This document shows positions 37,801 through 48,940 of a stretch of DNA of 64,000 nucleotides, in pieces. The DNA lies in the NCBI RefSeq assembly GCF_003576645.1, contig NC_044922.1, forward strand, positions 2,163,054 through 2,227,053, in the 5' to 3' direction. Below the pieces are notes generated by a model that did not search any database, was not told the DNA's origin, and was given only the letters and a program-made list of their open reading frames with translations. Position 1 is the first letter of the stretch; every line of letters begins with the position of its first letter. The position numbers were made by a program, and so were the translations under genes. The DNA is from Ipomoea triloba (lineage: Eukaryota > Streptophyta > Magnoliopsida > Solanales > Convolvulaceae).

Positions 37801-38307
37801 TGCCCAATGGAGAAAAAGTACTTTTAATGATGATTGCTTTTGTACTAAAATCTGGTGAAAAGAACATAGCTAAACGGGTCAGAAACGACCCAAGTGATTT
37901 GTTTCTTGTTTAATGTATGTCACTTTTGCAAGGCATATTGTCCATTTAGTATTTAGCTTATTTTTCAAAACCATAGCTGCACATATCTCTAGCTGATAAG
38001 CTATGCTAAAGAGAAGAAATTAACACACCAATGAAGTGCAAATCAATCAAGTGTAATACCCATAGATTAACACCAATGCTTTCCTTTTCATCATAATCCA
38101 TTATTCCCAGGTAGGAAAGAAAACTTTTAGTACTATTCAGTATGAGCAAATCAACGGTACTACAAAATGGAAGGAAGGTAATAATATGTACCCATCTTGA
38201 TGGGGCGACCACAGGAAAGAAGGAACCGTGGATGGGAGCGCAAGCCCCGGAAGATACTGAACCGCAACAACCAAAACAGTAGCCAGTAAAGTTGCAACTG
38301 TCTTCAT
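34807..38307 (-). CDS. Type I membrane protein, plant Ac45/VOA1-like (At3g13410 type)
   Basis: Eight exons on the minus strand: 38192-38307, 36908-37001, 36738-36797, 36263-36325, 35971-36174, 35745-35847, 35439-35653 and 34807-34899. They total 948 bp (315 residues), in frame. The ATG at 38307 opens a signal peptide (MKTVATLLATVLVVAVQYLP). The lumenal part contains the plant-conserved VPSFLWSPHQDG, KELAKSVMSEGGWSNLLCSD and SNFSLAFPYIAA. A paired-Cys segment (CDEVCKLKATFLESILV) leads into one membrane helix (ITLLIILISGLCCMMGI) and a short tail TPTRFEAPAES. The helix and tail resemble the C-terminus of V-ATPase accessory proteins of the Ac45/VOA1/BIG1 kind, suggesting a role in V-ATPase assembly in the endomembrane system; that is inference, as the plant family is poorly characterised. 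Intron 7 holds a MITE. Confidence 0.8.
35018..35355. mobile_element. MITE with about 130-bp terminal inverted repeats
   Basis: Left arm TTAGTCTTAAAGTTATATGG onward is the imperfect reverse complement of the right arm ending ATATAACTTAAGAACTAAAG. Shared inner blocks include CCACTTTTAGTCC and TTAACAGAGAT. It lies in intron 7 of the Ac45-like gene. Long arms and no coding capacity suggest a non-autonomous Mutator-like element; I could not verify a 9-bp target duplication. Confidence 0.65.
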
Positions 38308-39138
38308 CTCTCGTCCACCTAACACACAGCAAAGTTCGAGCGTAAAACTAAAATCACTGCAGATAGATCAAAGCATGAAGAACGGAAGATTCGACAGTGA
38401 AATTCGAAAAGAAGAATCAATAATCGCTAAACTACAGCTACAGTAATGGGATAATCTCTGCGGATTTGAGACCGCGAACAATTATTGCAATCAGACGATC
38501 GATTCATGGAATCCAATTAACAAATCTGACGATAGCGAGTACAGGATCCGTATCTCTTACCTTAATTATTGCCCGATGCGAGACGAATCGGAATCGATAA
38601 AACTTCCCCGCCCGTCGATGTTCTTCCGTACGGCACACAAGCGCGAGCTCCGGTCCTCCGTCCTAGTATTTTGTCCTTGTTTTTACATATGAATATCGTT
38701 AAATAGTTTCAATTGCTATCACACTTCACCCCAATAATAAAATTGCTGATCTATAACTATAAACAACAAGAAATAGGTTTTTCAGCTTTTATGAAAAATA
38801 AAATTAAGTCATCAAATTTTATAAGGTTTCAAATAAGTTATTGAATTTTTAAAAAAAAATTAATTAAACCGTTTTTATCCCTTATAAGGTTACAATTTTC
38901 AAGTATCTATAACACGATAACAACAAATTATATCTAATTCCCTAATTATAGTGTGGATAACAAATTTTTAAATGTCAATTCATTTATTTGTTGCTTATTA
39001 TTATTATTATTATTATTAAATTAATTGAACCTTTGCTCACTTAAAAAGAGGAAAATATGATGATAGTATTTTAAACTCCATATTTTCCATGGCTACCATG
39101 TAAACTTCACCTTGACTACCATCTCAATAAATTATGGA

Positions 39139-39185
<47 letters not shown>

Positions 39186-40625
39186 GAGAGATGGGAATAG
39201 ACGGGGAGTAGAGTAGTGGTATTTGTTAGAGAAATATTAGCAAAAACTTCATATAGTTTTTATGGTAGCTTCACCTCAGTTGTAATGGCGGCAATGAACA
39301 TGGAATTAAAATAAAATGGGAAAGAAGTGATGATGAAGCAATTTGGATGAATTAGGTAGTAATAATAATGATGATGATGATGCCGACGCCGATAGTTATC
39401 TAAATTAGCAATAAATATATAAATTGTCGTTTAAAAAATATGGCATGGTTTCCCAACCAACTATAACATATTGTTACTATGCTATAAGATAAGATGTAAA
39501 AATAGTTTTTTTAAACTCGAACCCACCCCCTCCCATATGGGAGTGCAACCAGGTGCCACTAGATCACAATGTCTTTGACAGATGTAAAAATAGTTTAATT
39601 GCATTAATTTTTTAAAAATTCATTAGCTTATTTGGAGTTTTTTAAAGTTCAATGGCTTAGTTACATTTTTCATAAAAGTTGAATGGTCTATTTGATTTTT
39701 ATCACTAAACAAAATGAATAATTGTCAAATTATCCACGAGTCAACCTCAATTAATTGATTGGATAAAGATAAAGATTCAATAAGTTGATTTTTTTTTGTG
39801 AGAACGACTTATTGATTTGAGTGTGGAGTTTATTTATTTATATATCTATAATTCTATATATTAAAAGTTTTTTTAAAAAATTGTGTCGTCGCCACCACCC
39901 CTTGTCGGGGGAGGGCAGGTTTTTTTTTTTTTTGCGCCTCCTACATGGAGAAAGGAGATTGTTTCTTTTATCGAGGGAAACGAAGGGAAGGGGGTTAGCT
40001 TTTATGTATGTGTGTGTTATCTCACATAAAAACTATAGATAATCATTTAGAGGATGTGTATGTGTATGTGTATGTGTTTGTGATTTTATTATTTTTATTT
40101 TGTTTTTTAATTTTGGTAAATTTGTTTGGAAGTAATTTGAGTTATTTACACTTGTTTTAAATAGGTATAGTATTTTATATGTCCGATATGCATGATTTTA
40201 GGTAAGAAATTTATGGTAGGTTTTGATTTCCTTATTCATGTACTATCCTTCTTCATGTGAAGTTATTTATCCATCTTAATTTGAATTTTTATGATTCTAT
40301 ATTTCTTTTTATTCAACCGTTAAATTGTAAAGCCCACTGTGATCTCCGTATGTGCGCATTTGCACTGTCGTTCTTCGTAGTTAGGTTTTTGTCTTATGTG
40401 TGCACGTCGTCCTAGCTTAGTGCGCACTTAAAATTAGAAGATTAGTCACAATATATACTACTTAAGATTAGCTGTGCAGATATACTTTTTTTTATAACAA
40501 TCTTAATAACATTATATGACCCTAATGAACCAAGTAAACCATAATCTAGTCAAGCAACACCAATATTAAGGAAACATTTTTTTTTCCATTCATGAAGAAA
40601 TTTTACGCCAATTTACAAAGAGTCA
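38308..40625. other. Promoter side of the Ac45-like gene and intergenic DNA
   Basis: The stretch 38308-38660 is the probable 5' untranslated region and promoter. Beyond it lie AT-rich DNA, (TTA)n at about 38997-39017 and (TAA)n at 39139-39186, and a GT-rich tract near 40058-40082. Short open frames here show no protein features. Confidence 0.5.
39139..39186. repeat. TAA trinucleotide microsatellite
   Basis: About 15 uninterrupted TAA/ATA units followed by TAGAGAG. Similar trinucleotide tracts occur near 34238, 38997 and 44121. Confidence 0.85.
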
Positions 40626-40658
40626 TGCTCTTGTATTCCCTCCACCCCCTAGGTTAAT

Positions 40659-40739
40659 GGAGTAATGCTCCATTAATCAGAAAAAGGCCACTGGAGTAAT
40701 GCTCCATGAGCCGGCGAAAGGTTACCGGAGTAATGCTCC
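40659..40739 (-). repeat. Three 13-nt hairpin modules downstream of the SKS pseudogene
   Basis: GGAGTAATGCTCC on the plus strand (GGAGCATTACTCC in the sense of the pseudogene) at 40659-40671, 40693-40705 and 40727-40739, all exact. They begin 86 bp after the stop-codon position, matching the layout of the intact gene at 33375-33431. Confidence 0.75.
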
Positions 40740-40825
40740 GACATACATCTCCCCTCCCAAGCTAAACTACGGTATACTTTTTTTTTTTTATTTTAATAAC
40801 GAGATAAACCTACAACCACGACTTT

Positions 40826-42768
40826 TTAGAAGCCGCTGTAAGGCGGTGGCATAGACTTTCCCTTGACCAAACCGCAGAGCTGTTGATTGTCTGGAAGATT
40901 GTACTCGTCTCTCAATGAACGTTCCGGAGAAAGAACGCTGAAGTAGAGTTGTTGTCCCAAGTAAGCCTTCTCCCACATATCTGACCTCAGGTTCCACATT
41001 CCGGCATTATCGAGAGTGGTCATGATGGCAGCCTAGGAATTGGGGTAGACTTGGATGCTATGTCGGCTCACCGCGTCCACCAAGTTATAGTTCTTCCTTT
41101 TCTCCGGGCTCCATCTCCCCGGCTCGATCGCCACCGCGAAAAACGAGTAGCCGTCGAGGTGGTAGGTCTGGATGGTTTTCTCGTGGTTCTCAAACACAAT
41201 CTCGATGAAGTTGCGAAACGTGGCGTTGACGACATTAGGGGCGAGAGTCACCTTCTCGTCATTTTCCGGAGGGGTGTCGCTCATAATATCGTACTTGAAA
41301 ACCTTCTCGGAAATTCTGAAGTACTCGGCAAGCTTTAGTGGGGTGTCGGTGTTAATGTGGGAAACGCCATTAAGCGCGTATCTAAGCTTTCCGTCCACAT
41401 AGCTTTTGGAATTGACGAGCTTGATGGTGCGGGTGATGTTAATCTGACCGTAGTGGTAAGAGCCTTGAGGGTTGGGGCGGGCAGCGCTAGCCGTGAGGTT
41501 CCACCGGAAAGAGCGGAATTGGTTAATGGACCAAGCTATGCCCTCCGTGTTTTCAGGTGGAGATGGAGGAAGTTCTGGGGATGCGGGTATATCGTTGCCA
41601 TTAGCATAGCTAATAATGGCTACGGTGGAAAACTCTTGCTTAAAGAATCTACTAGAGACAACCAAATAGTAGTCTTTAGGCTCTTTGCCGGTCGGCAGTT
41701 ACAATAACTAAAAGGCATTAGCCAACATGGAGGTCGAGGGAGTCATACACATTTTGTATGGTGTGTGAGCCCTCCATCTCCACCAATGTCATGGCGTGTC
41801 CTTGGAACCTGAAATTCACCGACATCCTCATACCCACATTGCAGACCCTATACCTATAGAAAAATGTTAGATGTAAGTATAACTCTTGCCATGTGTACAT
41901 TCATCAATACATTAGGTTCCATCAAAGAATCTCATGTTTATAAGCATTTAATTTAAGACGATTGGTTAAACTAATTGAGCAAGGTAGCATAATCCTGCAT
42001 TTGATTTAAGATGAGTGGTCAAATTAATTGAGTACGGTAACTCCTTAGTTTTTTCAATCAATGAAATCACCTCAGGATGAGTATAAAATGAGAGTAGATG
42101 TAATATTGCTTGTACCTATAAGTTTTGCCGGCTTCCGTTGTGAAAAGTGGGTCGATCTTGTCTCCCACCTTGCTGTGTTTCCCATTGATCACAACCCCAT
42201 CAGGTCTAGCAATGGTGCGGCCGCTATCAAGAATCTTCTTCAGTGTCTTGTGCCCTTTATTGTACCAGTCACTAATAAAAACATTGAACTCATCCGCGGG
42301 GCGATCAAACGGGACAGGGATGAGATCACGGCTGTGAACATTGATAGAGCCATAGCCACCAGCCGCGCGTTGAAGGCCAGTTGTAGGGAAGTAGAAATAG
42401 GTGCCAATCTGGTCCTTGACTTGCAACTTGTAGGTGACATTGGTGCCGGGCATGATAGGGCACATGGTCCCAATACTCCCATCAACCCATGAATTCTTCC
42501 TCTGTTGAATCCCGCTCCACGTCAAGAGCAGGGGTTCATCCAGCTCATTGAAAACGTTAACGATAATGTTGTTGTTAGATGTGCAGTTGATCTTAGGACC
42601 CGGGAACTGACCATTGATGAAGAATAAGATGCCCTGTTGGGGGACGCCCATGGGGGAAATGGTGCCATAGGTCACCTTCCAAGTGAAGAACAAGTATGGG
42701 TCCTCCGCTCTTACGGCGGAGAAACACAGCAAGAGCGCCACCGCCGCCGTTGCGCAAGCTCTCCCCAT
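40826..42768 (-). pseudogene. SKS pseudogene, inverted paralogue of the gene at 31.6 kb
   Basis: Exon 1 is 42116-42768 and exon 2 is 40826-41853, with a 262-bp intron at the same site as the intact gene's 84-bp intron. It is aligned along its length with the intact copy, including the signal peptide and TATA box (42917-42925). Disabling changes I can see: a CAA-to-TAA stop after DSLDLHVG (about 41722), a 4-bp insertion shortly after it (about 41690) that shifts the frame before KDYYLVVSS, and a TGG-to-TAG stop after VYPNS (about 41035). A 6-bp in-frame insertion adds two Phe after PQQGIL. Three independent lesions make a sequencing error unlikely. It is convergent with the intact gene, with the Ac45-like gene between them. 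Confidence 0.9.
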
Positions 42769-42916
42769 GGCTGCCCGGCCCGGAGTTTTCCGGCTTTTGG
42801 CGTCTTTTATTGAATGAAGCAGAAGGGGGGAGGGATTTTTTTTTTCTACTTCTACTTATTCTACTTATTCTAAGGGCTCTTAATAGAGCTTGCCTTCTCC
42901 ACCATGGCTACGCAGA

Positions 42917-42925
42917 CCTTTTATA
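42917..42925 (-). promoter_or_regulatory. TATA box retained upstream of the SKS pseudogene
   Basis: TATAAAAGG on the minus strand, about 150 bp upstream of the pseudogene's ATG. It matches the element of the intact paralogue, so the pseudogene may still be transcribed. Confidence 0.55.
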
Positions 42926-43063
42926 GCTTGTATATTCTACCCTTTTCCTCCATTTTCGTGGCTCTGCTTTTCTCCCATTCCTTCATTCAAGCTCTGTCCT
43001 GTCTCTCTTGTTCTTCTGTAGCTTTCCGTACATTTCGTAGGCTGACAAATTATGTGGCTATTT

Positions 43064-43109
<46 letters not shown>

Positions 43110-43539
43110 AATTAACTCCATGCATATTCTTGTCTTAGCTTGCACAAAATATTTTTCACTCTATTTTTATGTAAGACATTACATAAGTTGATAGAAAAAT
43201 ATACTCGTACAAACGGTATGTTAAATACTTATCATGCCAATAATTTAAGAAATTAAATGGTGACAAATATCGATCAAAAAATTATAAAGTACATTGTTAT
43301 AGTATTGTATTTGATGAAAGTACATATACCAGCTTTAAGATTTTTTTTTTTGTTTTTTGTTTTTTGTTTTTGTTTTCTTTTAAATAAAGTGAGAAATCTA
43401 ATTCGAAGAAACATATGGCATAATAACATCCCCAGGCTTAGCCTCTCTTTTTCACCAAAAAAAGAAGAAGATATAATTACATATAAAAATTCAGTTACAA
43501 TTTTGGGTAAATTATTGTGTGGACTATGATACATATACC

Positions 43540-43740
43540 TGCGTGGAGCATGAATGCAATATACATTTTTAATATATTAAAATTACATTATTTGTGTATT
43601 GAATGTACATTATTTGATAATATATATATAAAAAAAATCATGTAGTTTCAAATAATGTACTTATGCATACAAATAACGTATTTCTTATTTATGGTTAACA
43701 TAAATATGTAGACCATGGTCCATGAAATAATGTTTGCAAT
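43540..43740. repeat. MITE-like inverted repeat block
   Basis: ACATTATTTG- and CAAATAATGTAC-type blocks are inverted about a (TA)n core, and the block ends in GTAGACCATGGTCCATG. The ends and the TTTTTAATATATTAAAA core recall the element in NUP214 intron 16, possibly the same family. Confidence 0.35.
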
Positions 43741-43857
43741 TTTGCTAGGTAGACTTTCATCCATTTATGACCCAGTTGTTTAGGAGGTATGATTCATAAT
43801 ATTTAAACTTAAAAAAAAAAAACTCGTATCAATTTATGACACTGAACTAATAATTTA

Positions 43858-44020
43858 TTTGTAGAATGACATACGTTATTGCAAGGCTATCGTTCAATTT
43901 GTAGAATGGCATACGTTATTGCAAGGCTATCCGTTCAATTTGTAGAGTGACATATGTTATTGCAAGGCTATCCGTTCAGTTTGCAAAGTGATATACGTTA
44001 TTGCAATGCTATCCATTCAA
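43858..44020. repeat. 41-bp tandem repeat, four copies
   Basis: Unit TTTGTAGAATGACATACGTT plus ATTGCAAGGCTATCCGTTCAA, repeated four times with a few substitutions and one 1-bp deletion. It lies about 650 bp upstream of PURA1. No coding potential. Confidence 0.85.
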
Positions 44021-44120
44021 TTTGATCAAGGTGTGAATGTACTTAAAATTCCTCTTTATTTTATTGTCTTAGGATGACATGTGAGGGCCTCATCGAAATA
44101 TAGAAGTTTCGATACTAGAG

Positions 44121-44121
44121 A

Positions 44122-44156
<35 letters not shown>
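44121..44156. repeat. TTA trinucleotide microsatellite
   Basis: About 11 uninterrupted ATT units, starting about 510 bp upstream of the PURA1 start codon. Confidence 0.85.
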
Positions 44157-44663
44157 GATTTTGTTGAGGTTTTCCTTCTTAATTTAAACATATGAAAAGT
44201 TATTAAATCAATCTTATATAATATTAAAAGCTCTATTTGGCCAAACTTATCGTAAATATTAGAGTGATTTATTTTAAACTACTAATAAAGTATAAGTTAG
44301 TTGAATAATAATTAAAAAAAGATATAAGTTTAAAATAAACTGTTATTTAAACTTATTTCAAACGCCATAAAAGAAATATCATAAATGAACGAATACCACT
44401 GGTCTTTCCCACAAAATGAGTGTTAGCAAATAGTATTCGATTTCGATTCATTACACTGTTGTCACGAGTCCACCACCACGGTGGAGCCGTCATCATATTT
44501 GTCATCCCAAACCCTAATTCCCGCTAACCACCAATCCCTATCACGGTCCTTGTGAGATTCCGGGTTTTAAGTCAACTCTGCCATTTCCGTTCTCTTTAAG
44601 CTTCTGTGCAACTGATAATTTTGCTGAATTTCTGGAAAAAAAGAGGAAGCTTCGGAGTTGTTG

Positions 44664-46990
44664 ATGGAGGGGAATTCCGGCGGCGGAGGCGGCGGAGGAG
44701 GCGGAAATGACGTGGAGCTTCTGTGCAAAACGCTGCAGGTGGAGCACAAGCTGTTCTACTTCGATCTCAAGGAGAATCCGCGCGGACGCTACCTCAAGAT
44801 CTCCGAGAAGACCTCCGCCACGAGGTCCACCATCATCGTCCCCTCCAACGGCATCTCGTGGTTCCTGGATCTCTTCAATTACTATGTCAATTCCGACGAG
44901 CAGGACTTCCTGAGCAAAGAACTCCAGCTTGACTCCAAGGCACAACTGCTTTTACTCTGCAATTTTGTGCTTTCATCTTTTGTTAGACTAACATTGTAGT
45001 TCCCTTCCTTTTTTGCAGGTCTTTTATTTTGATATTGGTGAGAACAGAAGGGGCCGCTTTCTGAAGGTTGACTATATTCTCCTTTGTTATTACTCCATAG
45101 TTGTTTATATAGCTTACTATTTAGAATTTTTAAAGAATTCTAGCCGACCGTAGTTGCAGAAGAATATGGCATAAGTTTGATTATGTTCAACTATTTGGGA
45201 ATTAACCTTCAGTTGTCAAAAGCTAGTACTAATCTTTATGTATTCAATTCACTTATAATTGGTTGTGTGCAAAAATTTGCAACTTATAGAACACTAGCTA
45301 TGTGAAAGGTAGGGTGCTTTTTATTTTTTAATTCCCAAGCATGTGCTAAGCTACCTGAGCTGAAAGAAATAGGTGGAGATAGATCTAAAGCACAGGGCAC
45401 TGTTCTATTAAATATGGATATAACTTTATAGTGTGAAGGAGCTAGTTCATAGATCCTCAGATAATAGAATATTTTCTATGTTAGAATCCAATGAGTTTAG
45501 TTTCCTAGTGGACCATAATTCTTTTATAAAAGACAAAACCTTTTTCAATTAGATATGAATGGGAAGGAAAAGATCGATTGGGGGTAATCAATGATCAAGA
45601 CTTTTTGGGTTTAGCAAAAGAAATTCCTAGCATATTAAAGATCTCCTCGAGTTTGACTTTGTGTTGGGGACGGGCTTACTTTTGGGGTTAAGATTTTTGC
45701 TTTGCCTTAAGCAAGATTTAAAGGAAGTTCGAGGCAAGTGGGTGTCAAAACCTTGTCATTTTCCTCGGGGTTGTTCATCCATTGAGGTTAGATGGGATGC
45801 GTCGTTAGAGAAGCATAAGGGAATTTCATTGTAGCTCAGTTTCCCAAACATCATTGTATCATAATTTGCTTCGTCTTCTTAAACATTTGACCTACATTTA
45901 GATTTTGATTCTCCTGGGTCTCAAAATGATGTCCAAATATTCCTAACTTAATTTTTATGTTGTTCCCTATACCTCAAAATGTAAATCTAGGAGATGTATT
46001 TGTCACCTGCCGGGTGTTAATATGAAAATATGTGTGTCAATATTTCATAAAGCATCAAAGTAAAGTAGTTTTGTATACTCTCCAAAATCACGGTGGTAGT
46101 GTAATTGAGATAACCTTCATGGTAGATTTCTGGATTTACCCACTTTATTGACTAAAACATTTGATCCTCTATTATATGGTTCTGAATGTTGACCATAATT
46201 TGTTTGCGTATAGGTATCTGAAGCTTCAGTTAGCAGAAACCGCAGTACCATCATTGTTCCTGTAGGGAGTGCCGGGGGTGAGGGTTGGGCAGCATTTAGG
46301 AATATTTTGGCTGAAATAAATGAAGCCTCAAGGCTTTTCACCCTGCCAAATGAGGTACTCCGTATTTGTTTTACTTAAGTTACTTTCTCTCACAGGCCTG
46401 TTTCCCTTTGGTTCATCACTAACCGACCTTGTCTTCTTTTTGTTTGATAAAGCAGCAAACTTCTGAAACTCCAGATCGGTTAGGACTTTCAGATGATGTA
46501 GGGGCTGGTTTCATATCCAGCCATAGCTCCCAACCTACTCCATCGGCTGACTTGAATGTAGACCGCACAATTGATTTGCCACCACCTGAGGACGTTAATA
46601 ATTTAGGGATTTCTAAAGTTATCAGGGTTGATCAGAAGAGATTCTTCTTTGATCTTGGCAACAACAACAGGGGCCACTTCTTAAAAATATCTGAGGTTTG
46701 ATTTCTTACCAAAAAGTAAATGTTTGTTAGTGTAAACTTTACATAGGTGAAAGTTACGATGCCATGACAAAGTACAACTTCCTGTACAAAAAGTTAGTTG
46801 TTTGTTCCACATATCTCTCATCAAAGGATAAATACAGGTGTCCGGTCCTGATCGGTCGTCCATCATTCTCCCATTGTCGGGGCTGAAACAGTTCTATGAA
46901 ATGGTGGGCCACTTCGTGGACATCACCAAGGACAGGATTGAAGGAATGACTGGTGCAAACGTTCGGACAGTGGACCCTCCTCAGAGATGA
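44664..46990 (+). CDS. PURA1: Transcription factor PUR-alpha 1
   Basis: Five exons: 44664-44939, 45019-45066, 46214-46354, 46456-46695 and 46838-46990. They total 858 bp (285 residues; Arabidopsis PURA1 is about 296). The ATG at 44664 opens MEGNSGGGGGGGGGND, a Gly-run N-terminus typical of the family. Three PUR repeats follow: LFYFDLKENPRGRYLKIS, VFYFDIGENRRGRFLKVS and FFFDLGNNNRGHFLKIS, each with the (F/Y)FD...RG(R/H)(Y/F)LK core that binds single-stranded purine-rich DNA or RNA. The protein ends GMTGANVRTVDPPQR. In plants it binds telomeric-type (telo-box) promoter motifs of translation and cell-cycle genes. Intron 1 begins GC instead of GT (AAG|GCACAA); joining there is required to give DSK-VFYF. 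The exon 4 acceptor is a tandem AAGCAG, so one Gln may be optional. Confidence 0.92.
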
Positions 46991-47919
46991 ACACTGACAA
47001 CCTGAGGGTGAACCCAGAAGCCCATTTTGGGGCATTCCAAACTCATTTTCTGCAGTGGATCAGGTGTGCGATTGTGTTGATTTTGTCTTTAGCATTGTTC
47101 ATTGGAAGTTGAATAAACTGGCTGTTTTGAGCAAGAGAGAGAATAGCAAACCAATTGTCAAGTGTGAATGGAGGGACAATAAGAAATAAACTAGTAACTC
47201 TTGTAATTCCTAGTGTTGAAAAAGGTTCCTTTGTATTACTTCTCCCCTGTCAATTTTGATTCATTGCATGCTTTCACTGCTAGGCTGCTAGGGAACAGTG
47301 TGCACCAAACATATACTTTTGTAAGGGATTCTACCTTGTCAATCTAATAATAGGTTGTTTGCTTTGATTATACTATTATACAGCACTAGAGCAAGGGGTT
47401 CTTTCATTGTTTAGGTATTTGACTTTTATTTTATTCAAATTATAAACCGTTAAATATCGTCATTGACATTGTAATCGAGTGCCATAGCATAGCCGTATAG
47501 GCTTGGGGTGATTTGGGAAATATGCAATCACTACTTGAGGGTGTGCACATAATAAACTTTGTTCATATGTAGGGACGTGCAAATTACACAAGGTAAAACA
47601 CATTAAAAAAATTACGTGTGATAGTCTTGACTAAAAGAGTGTTGGCAAGAATCTAATTTGTGACTTTTTGATACATATGTATGTAAATTGCTAAATGATC
47701 GTTGACTCGTGTCGTACCATACTCATCCCATTGGTCTTACGAATCACCCTTTTATGAGAGCACTTGACAACTTTAGAGAACAAATAGTGATCCCTTTGAA
47801 TTAAGGTTTCCAATAATCATTCTCATCCCATTGGTCTTAAGAATTACCCTTTTATGAGAGCACTTGACAACTTTAGAGAACAAATAAAGGCTTTGTGCTT
47901 AAACTATTGTATCACAAAG
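46991..47919. other. PURA1 3' region and spacer
   Basis: The first 350-400 bp are the likely 3' untranslated region. A 66-bp direct repeat (47721-47786 and 47821-47886, 100-bp period) beginning CTCATCCCATTGGTCTTA lies just before the SKS remnant. No gene seen. Confidence 0.5.
47721..47886. repeat. 66-bp direct repeat, two copies
   Basis: Copies at 47721-47786 and 47821-47886 differ at only a few positions and share TTTTATGAGAGCACTTGACA. It abuts the SKS remnant, so the duplication may be linked to local rearrangement. Confidence 0.8.
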
Positions 47920-48372
47920 ATTGGAACCTCAGACTTGAAATGTGGGAGAAGACCTACTTGGGGCAATCACGAAGAACTATAATTGAGTTAGAAGTGATTT
48001 TTTTTTAGTATTCACATGCAGTGATTGAATTAATTCAATTGAGTCTCGATGTCCTTAACTATAGTGATTTTGATGATAAAAGATTGTCTTATTAACTAAA
48101 TCAAGAAAAATCATTATAAATTATTATATTTAAAGACAAATTATCAAAACAAGGGACTCAACTAGATAAAACCATCAAAGCCCAAGATCCACAAAAAGGA
48201 GTTTAAGATTAAATCGAGAAAATCACTATAATTAAGGATTAAATTGGATATTAACTTTTAAAAGGACTAAATTGGAATTAACTTTTAAAAGATGTAGTTT
48301 GTTTGGGAGTGCATGATTCATAGTTAATGGATGTGAAACCCTTTACTTTTGTGAATAAATAAAATGGATGAC
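47920..48372 (+). pseudogene. Remnant of a third SKS gene copy
   Basis: At 47922-47966 the sequence reads WNLRLEMWEKTYLGQ in one frame, matching WNLRSDMWEKAYLGQ of the intact SKS gene, and then similarity stops. About 350 bp further, 48303-48372 resembles the intact gene's 3' region: a degraded GGGAGTGCATGATTC in place of a hairpin module, then GTTAATGGATGTGAAACC and an AATAAATAAAA stretch. The DNA between is AT-rich and probably inserted. Only the C-terminal piece of the gene survives. The direction matches the intact copy. Confidence 0.6.
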
Positions 48373-48940
48373 AAAAACGGTGTTTTTCACTAATTGCGTT
48401 GCTTCAACTCAGTTTTACGATATGACCATACAACAAAACTGCTACTACTTTTCTATTACAAAATTGGCATAAAAAACATCTCTGAACCTGACAACAAAAC
48501 CCTCCCTATCATATGTTACCCAACAAAATTTAAGACAACAGTATTTCTGGTCAGACATCATCTCAAAGATGTTGACAAATAACCCCTTGCTTCCAGAACA
48601 TATAAAGGTTCCATCGGAAACTCACATCGAAATTGGTTATAACAATTTCATAGTTTTGGACAGGCGTGTTCGTGTCACCACGAAGATGTCATTTAGAGAT
48701 GAAATATCCTGTTGAGGAAACACGATGAAGTAATGTAAGACTTTCAATAGATTCATAATTCATTTGCATCCAACAAAACAACAACCAATCGCGATATGAG
48801 ACCACAATGAAAGAAACGTGTATATGATGTGATGGTTATGGCTAATCCAATATATTCCGGCATACAATAACTGAGAAACTCTAAAATAGCAATGACAATG
48901 CTCTAGTAGTGCTCTGCTGATTCATTAATATCATTGACAT

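Larger units (their letters stand above)
42926..44663. other. Intergenic spacer with simple repeats and a MITE-like block
   Basis: Holds an (AT)n tract at about 43067-43106, a MITE-like block at 43540-43740, the 41-bp tandem array at 43858-44020 and (TTA)n at 44121-44156. The stretch 44400-44663 is the promoter and 5' untranslated region of PURA1. No gene seen. Confidence 0.5.

Noticed and set aside
39821..40042. 73-codon frame in the AT-rich spacer
   Set aside because: Low-complexity Phe/Leu/Arg composition, no homologue recognised and no splice or promoter context.
42061..42492. Plus-strand 143-codon frame opposite the SKS pseudogene
   Set aside because: Antisense shadow; the intact SKS gene shows a comparable antisense frame at 31840-32256.
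44541..44945. Minus-strand frame opposite PURA1 exon 1
   Set aside because: Antisense of a GC-rich coding exon with a Gly run; no independent support.
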